Positions 6,013 to 8,986 of a stretch of 8,986 nt of DNA are shown in pieces. Source of the DNA: Clostridia bacterium (lineage in GTDB: Bacteria; Bacillota; Peptococcia; DRI-13; DTU073); NCBI GenBank assembly GCA_028709105.1, contig JAQVYD010000052.1:1-8986 (forward strand), read 5' to 3'. The notes beneath the pieces were generated by a model. That model was not told where the DNA came from and made no database searches. It saw nothing but the letters and a program-made list of their open reading frames with translations. How positions within the stretch are numbered: position 1 is the first letter of the stretch; each line of letters begins with the position of its first letter. The position numbers and the translations under genes are program-made.

Positions 6013-6717
6013 TTGGAACAATTTGTACGAACGAAAATGTTAGTAGGGGAACAAGGGTTAAATTATTTGCAGCAAAGTAAAGTGATTGTTTTTGGCGTAG
6101 GCGGTGTAGGTTCTTATACTGTAGAAGCATTAGCTAGAACGGGTATCGGCTATCTGGTTTTAGTGGATTTTGATACAATAGATGTGACCAATATCAATAG
6201 ACAGCTTCCTGCTTTATTTTCCACAGTAGGTAAATATAAGGTTGATATACTAAAGGAACGAATTAGAGATATAAATCCTCAGGCTGAAGTAGTTATTTAT
6301 AAAGAGAAAGTGAGTTCGGAAAATGCCGGGGTTTTTTTTAAAGAGAATCCTGCTTATGTTGTTGATGCCATTGATATGATTAAAGGGAAAGTAGCGATAA
6401 TTGAAACTGCTTTGCAATTAGAGGTTCCAATAATATCGGCGTTAGGTGCAGGAAATCGACTGGATCCCTCGAAGTTAAAGATAGGAGAGCTTAGTGAAAC
6501 ATCGGGTTCTGGTTGTCCTTTAGCTCGGATAATGCGCAGAGAATTGAAAAAGAGGGGAATTATCAAGGGCGTACAAGTAGTTTATTCCACGGAACAACCG
6601 CTAAAAAATGTTAGAATTTCTAGTTCGAGGGTTCCCGGGAGTATCTCTTTCGTGCCTTCTGTGGCTGGACTTCTTTTGGCTGCTCGGGTGATAAATGATT
6701 TACTTAAGAAGTGTTAA
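6013..6717 (+). CDS. tcdA: tRNA threonylcarbamoyladenosine dehydratase (ThiF/E1-like), B. subtilis YrvM type
   Basis: This 234-residue protein belongs to the E1-like ThiF/MoeB superfamily. TcdA uses ATP to dehydrate t6A at position 37 of ANN-decoding tRNAs to the cyclic form ct6A. The family N-terminus QFVRTKMLVGEQGL supports the TTG start; the next in-frame ATG would give MLVG, removing the start of the conserved region. The nucleotide-binding loop GVGGVGS is at 28-34, VDFDTIDVTNINRQ at 51-64, an acidic DAID at 118-121, SALGAGNRLDP at 142-152, PLARIMRREL at 169-178 and the C-terminal FVPSVAGLLLA at 213-223. Cys168 sits just before PLAR, where B. subtilis and E. coli have Asp; I recall this Cys variant in other Clostridia. 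The protein is slightly shorter than the B. subtilis homologue. The gene follows the GGDEF-EAL gene, probably by readthrough, since no clear promoter or terminator lies between them. Confidence 0.92.
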   Translation: MEQFVRTKMLVGEQGLNYLQQSKVIVFGVGGVGSYTVEALARTGIGYLVLVDFDTIDVTNINRQLPALFSTVGKYKVDILKERIRDINPQAEVVIYKEKVSSENAGVFFKENPAYVVDAIDMIKGKVAIIETALQLEVPIISALGAGNRLDPSKLKIGELSETSGSGCPLARIMRRELKKRGIIKGVQVVYSTEQPLKNVRISSSRVPGSISFVPSVAGLLLAARVINDLLKKC

Positions 6718-6783
6718 TAATAGAAGATGATTATTTAGTAATGATTTTGTAAATAATAAAGTACAATTATGTAGGAATAGGCT

Positions 6784-6789
6784 TATAAT
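6784..6789 (+). promoter_or_regulatory. Candidate -10 box of a trxA promoter
   Basis: A perfect TATAAT lies 41 bp before the trxA start codon in the 112-bp AT-rich gap after tcdA. The -35 region is weak: AGTACA at 6760-6765 matches 3 of 6 bases with an 18-bp spacer. No terminator follows tcdA, so trxA may be transcribed both from here and by readthrough. Confidence 0.45.
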
Positions 6790-6829
6790 ATTATTGTTAA
6801 TAATTTTATAAAGCTGGGAGGGAAAAGTT

Positions 6830-7156
6830 ATGACTAATAATATTATCCATCTTTCCGACAATACTTTTAAAAGTGAAGTTCTGGAGACAGAGGAGCTTGT
6901 ATTAGTAGACTTTTGGGCACCTTGGTGTGGACCTTGTAAAATGATTGGTCCTCTTATTGAGGAACTAAGTGGTGAATATCGGGGTAAAGCTAAAATTTGC
7001 AAGTTAGATGTAGATGAAAATAGTAAAACAGCCGGTGATTACGGGATTATGAGTATTCCGACGATGATTTTATTTAAGGGTGGGAAGGAAATTAATAGGC
7101 TAGTGGGTTTTGTGCCTAAAGCGAATATTGCTAAAACATTGGATTCTGCCTTATAA
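6830..7156 (+). CDS. trxA: Thioredoxin
   Basis: At 108 residues this is a standard single-domain cytoplasmic thioredoxin with no signal peptide. The redox site WCGPC (32-36) has catalytic Cys33 and Cys36 within DFWAPWCGPCK. The buried Asp27 (VDFWAP), the cis-Pro loop SIPT (Pro77 at 75-78) and LFKGGKEINRLVG (81-93) are all present. It reduces disulfides in cytoplasmic proteins and supplies electrons to enzymes such as reductases, itself being recycled by thioredoxin reductase or a ferredoxin-dependent equivalent not in this window. GGGAGGG (6816-6822) precedes the ATG by 7 nt. A terminator directly follows, and with the TATAAT upstream this suggests a mainly monocistronic unit. The trx gene is not part of this neighbourhood in B. 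subtilis. Genomes of this type often carry several thioredoxins, so it need not be the principal one. Confidence 0.95.
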   Translation: MTNNIIHLSDNTFKSEVLETEELVLVDFWAPWCGPCKMIGPLIEELSGEYRGKAKICKLDVDENSKTAGDYGIMSIPTMILFKGGKEINRLVGFVPKANIAKTLDSAL

Positions 7157-7199
7157 GAGGACTTGAAGTTAATTAGTTAGAAATAGATGAAGTTAAGGG

Positions 7200-7236
7200 G
7201 GGCTGTTAACGTGATTAGTTGACAGTCCTGTTTTTT
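7200..7236 (+). terminator. Intrinsic terminator between trxA and rarA
   Basis: An 11-bp stem pairs 7200-7210 with 7218-7228 (two G-U pairs), with a 7-nt loop GTGATTA, followed by TG and six T residues (7231-7236). It lies only 26 bp before rarA. It most simply ends trxA, but could also attenuate readthrough into rarA, for which no separate promoter is evident. Confidence 0.85.
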
Positions 7237-7262
7237 AGATGTAGGGAAAGGGTGATGGTTAG

Positions 7263-8552
7263 ATGGATCTTTTTTCCGGGGTGGGAGAGGCAGCTCGTCA
7301 GGGGCGAATTCCTTTGGCTACACGTATGCGCCCCACTAGTTTGAATGAAGTGGTGGGACAAAAACATTTGCTTGGGGAAGGGAAATTATTAAGACGAGCC
7401 ATTGAGGCTGATCAGTTAGGCTCTTTGATTTTTTACGGTGCTCCCGGTACCGGTAAAACTACTTTAGCTTATGTTATTGCTCGAACAACAAAAGCACATT
7501 TTACGAGAATGAATGCGGTTACTTCCGGGGTTAGTGATTTACGCAAGGTTGTACGGGAAGCGGAAGAACAGTTAAAATATTATCAGCAGGGGACGATTTT
7601 ATTTATTGACGAAATACATAGATTTAACAAAGCTCAACAGGACGCTTTGCTTCCGGCTGTGGAGGAAGGGAAACTTGTTTTGATCGGTGCGACTACGGAA
7701 AACCCTTATTTTAGTGTAAATTCCGCTTTGCTTTCTCGTTCGCGTCTTTTTAGGCTAGAACCATTGACTCAAGAAGATATTGGTGAGCTTTTACAGCGGG
7801 CTATAAAGGATTCAGAAAAAGGTTTGGGAAATTATCGTTTGCAAATATCCCAAGAGGCTTTACATCATTTTGCCGAAGCGGCACGGGGCGATGCCCGTCA
7901 AGCTTTGAATGGTCTGGAATTGGCTGTTTTGTCTACCTTGCCTAATGAAGAAGGGGTTAGGGTAATTGACTTGGCTGTAGCGGAAGAGTCAATTCAGGAA
8001 AAGGCTGTTGTGTATGACAAAATGGGTGATCAGCATTATGATGTCATCTCGGCTTTTATTAAAAGTATGCGCGGTTCTGACCCTGATGCGGTACTGCATT
8101 ATTTGGCGCGGATGCTTCATGCCGGGGAGGATCCACGGTTTATAGCACGAAGGATGATTATTCACGCTGCTGAAGACGTCGGTTTGGCTGATCCCATGGC
8201 CTTGGTGGTGGCTCAGGCTGCTGCGCAAGGATTAGAAAGAGTAGGCTTGCCGGAAGGAAGGCTGCTTTTAGCGGAAGCCGCTCTTTATATTGCTTGTGCT
8301 CCGAAGAGTAATTCTCTTCTGTCTATTGATGAAGCCTTGGCCGATGTGCAAAAGGGGAAATATGGTGCGGTACCTCTTCATTTGCGGGATGCCGGTTATC
8401 CGGGGGCAGAGAAACTGGGGCATGGGCAAGGTTATCGTTATCCTCATGATTATGAAGGTCATTATGTCGAGCAAGATTATTTACCGAGGGAAATGAAGGG
8501 AACAAAATATTATCAACCCTCCGGGATGGGGAAAGATACAGGCGTTAAATAA
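7263..8552 (+). CDS. rarA: Replication-associated recombination protein A (AAA+ ATPase RarA/MgsA)
   Basis: This 429-residue protein matches the RarA/MgsA/WRNIP1 family, clamp-loader-like ATPases that act at stalled replication forks and interact with single-strand-binding protein. PLATRMRPTSLNEVVGQKHLL (17-37) is the family N-terminus. Walker A is GAPGTGKT (59-66) and Walker B is ILFIDEIHRF (112-121). Sensor 1 is GATTENP (142-148), the arginine-finger region is LLSRSRLF (156-163) and sensor 2 is GDARQALN (209-216). The C-terminal tetramerisation domain includes YDKMGDQHYD (251-260), SAFIKSMRGSDPDAVLHYLA, and RRMIIHAAEDVGLADP (296-311). The ATG is preceded by an AGGG-type site around 7249-7252, a moderate ribosome site. 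The ATG at 7255 is out of frame. In B. subtilis the equivalent yrvN also follows the yrvM region, so the order is conserved apart from the intervening trxA. The gene lies 28 bp upstream of mnmA. Confidence 0.96.
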   Translation: MDLFSGVGEAARQGRIPLATRMRPTSLNEVVGQKHLLGEGKLLRRAIEADQLGSLIFYGAPGTGKTTLAYVIARTTKAHFTRMNAVTSGVSDLRKVVREAEEQLKYYQQGTILFIDEIHRFNKAQQDALLPAVEEGKLVLIGATTENPYFSVNSALLSRSRLFRLEPLTQEDIGELLQRAIKDSEKGLGNYRLQISQEALHHFAEAARGDARQALNGLELAVLSTLPNEEGVRVIDLAVAEESIQEKAVVYDKMGDQHYDVISAFIKSMRGSDPDAVLHYLARMLHAGEDPRFIARRMIIHAAEDVGLADPMALVVAQAAAQGLERVGLPEGRLLLAEAALYIACAPKSNSLLSIDEALADVQKGKYGAVPLHLRDAGYPGAEKLGHGQGYRYPHDYEGHYVEQDYLPREMKGTKYYQPSGMGKDTGVK

Positions 8553-8580
8553 ATTATGCATTGATGTAGGAGGGTGTGTG

Positions 8581-8986
8581 ATGGAGAGGAAAAAAGTTGT
8601 TATGGCGATGAGCGGCGGGGTGGATAGTTCGGTTGCGGCCGCACTTCTTCAGGAAGCAGGATATGAGGTTATAGGGATAACGATGGAACTGCAAGCGCAG
8701 GAAAAGGAAAGTGTTCCCGGTGACCGTTGTTCTTTAGATACAGTACAAGATGCCCGGCAGGTAGCAGAAAAATTGGCAATACCTTTTTATGTGGTAAATT
8801 TTCGGGAGGTATTTGAAAAGCAAGTTATTGCTTATTTTACGGCTGAATATTTAAGAGGAAGAACGCCTAATCCTTGTATTGCCTGTAATCAGCATCTTAA
8901 ATTTTCTGCACTTTTACAAAAAGCTTTAGATTTAGAAGCTGATTATTTGGCGACAGGTCATTATGTTAAGATAGCGTATAGTAAGG
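8581..8986 (+). CDS. mnmA: tRNA-specific 2-thiouridylase MnmA, N-terminal part (truncated by window edge)
   Basis: 135 codons are visible of an expected 350-370. MnmA activates U34 of tRNA-Lys, -Glu and -Gln with ATP and transfers sulfur to make the s2U of mnm5s2U or cmnm5s2U. The PP-loop AMSGGVDSSVAA is at 9-20. LATGHYVK at the window end is the second conserved nucleotide-binding or tRNA-contact block. The segment RTPNPCIACNQHLKF (94-108) carries Cys102, equivalent to the catalytic Cys102 of the E. coli enzyme, plus Cys99 where E. coli and B. subtilis have Asp. The partner Cys near residue 200 is beyond the window. AGGAGGG (8568-8574) lies 6 nt before the ATG; an in-frame GTG at 8578 is less likely. 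In B. subtilis cymR and the cysteine desulfurase yrvO separate yrvN from trmU. Here neither is present between rarA and mnmA. Confidence 0.96.
   Translation, partial: MERKKVVMAMSGGVDSSVAAALLQEAGYEVIGITMELQAQEKESVPGDRCSLDTVQDARQVAEKLAIPFYVVNFREVFEKQVIAYFTAEYLRGRTPNPCIACNQHLKFSALLQKALDLEADYLATGHYVKIAYSK

Noticed and set aside
6700..7002. Minus-strand open frame of 100 codons over the trxA promoter and 5' half
   Set aside because: It is antisense to the catalytic part of thioredoxin and has Ser/Leu-rich composition without a domain; the + strand reading is clearly the gene.
7219..7224. Perfect TTGACA as a -35 box for rarA
   Set aside because: It is part of the terminator stem, no -10 box lies at a usable distance, and the implied start would fall on the ribosome site.
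8268..8505. Several short open frames on both strands within the rarA 3' end
   Set aside because: All lie inside the conserved C-terminal domain of RarA and have no independent signals.

Overview
The window is a stretch of conserved chromosome from a low-GC Gram-positive anaerobe, most likely a member of the Clostridia (Peptococcaceae or Desulfitobacterium-like). The evidence is the HemZ-type radical SAM gene, AT-rich DNA with mostly T- or A-ending codons, strong GGAGG ribosome sites, and a gene order matching the hisS-aspS-6S RNA-yrvM-yrvN-trmU neighbourhood of Bacillus subtilis. Every gene reads on the + strand. No insertion sequence, tRNA, rRNA, CRISPR array or phage gene is visible.

Layout: (1) 1-700, the C-terminal part of hemZ, with a candidate promoter overlapping its stop codon. 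(2) 736-3799, hisS and aspS, two aminoacyl-tRNA synthetases overlapping by 8 nt. (3) 3800-4286, a 487-bp gap. It holds a promoter with a perfect 16-bp palindrome, a 6S RNA gene (about 3879-4089), a strong intrinsic terminator (4098-4141), and an AT-rich leader with a Spo0A-box-like sequence. (4) 4287-5948, a membrane-anchored GGDEF-EAL protein of cyclic di-GMP metabolism, which has no counterpart at this point in B. subtilis. (5) 6013-6717, tcdA (yrvM), a tRNA t6A-modifying enzyme. (6) 6830-7156, a thioredoxin with its own likely promoter and a terminator behind it. (7) 7263-8552, rarA (yrvN), a replication-repair AAA+ ATPase. (8) 8581 to the window end, the N-terminal third of mnmA (trmU), the tRNA 2-thiouridylase.

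The common theme is tRNA charging and modification (hisS, aspS, tcdA, mnmA), combined with global control of transcription (6S RNA) and a second-messenger enzyme. I see no clearly undescribed system; this is mainly a housekeeping locus. The most useful points are: the 6S RNA and its predicted product-RNA template; the palindrome over its promoter; the possible Spo0A control of the c-di-GMP gene; AspRS residues that predict charging of both tRNA-Asp and tRNA-Asn; and a CxxC form of MnmA without the adjacent cysteine desulfurase gene found in B. subtilis.
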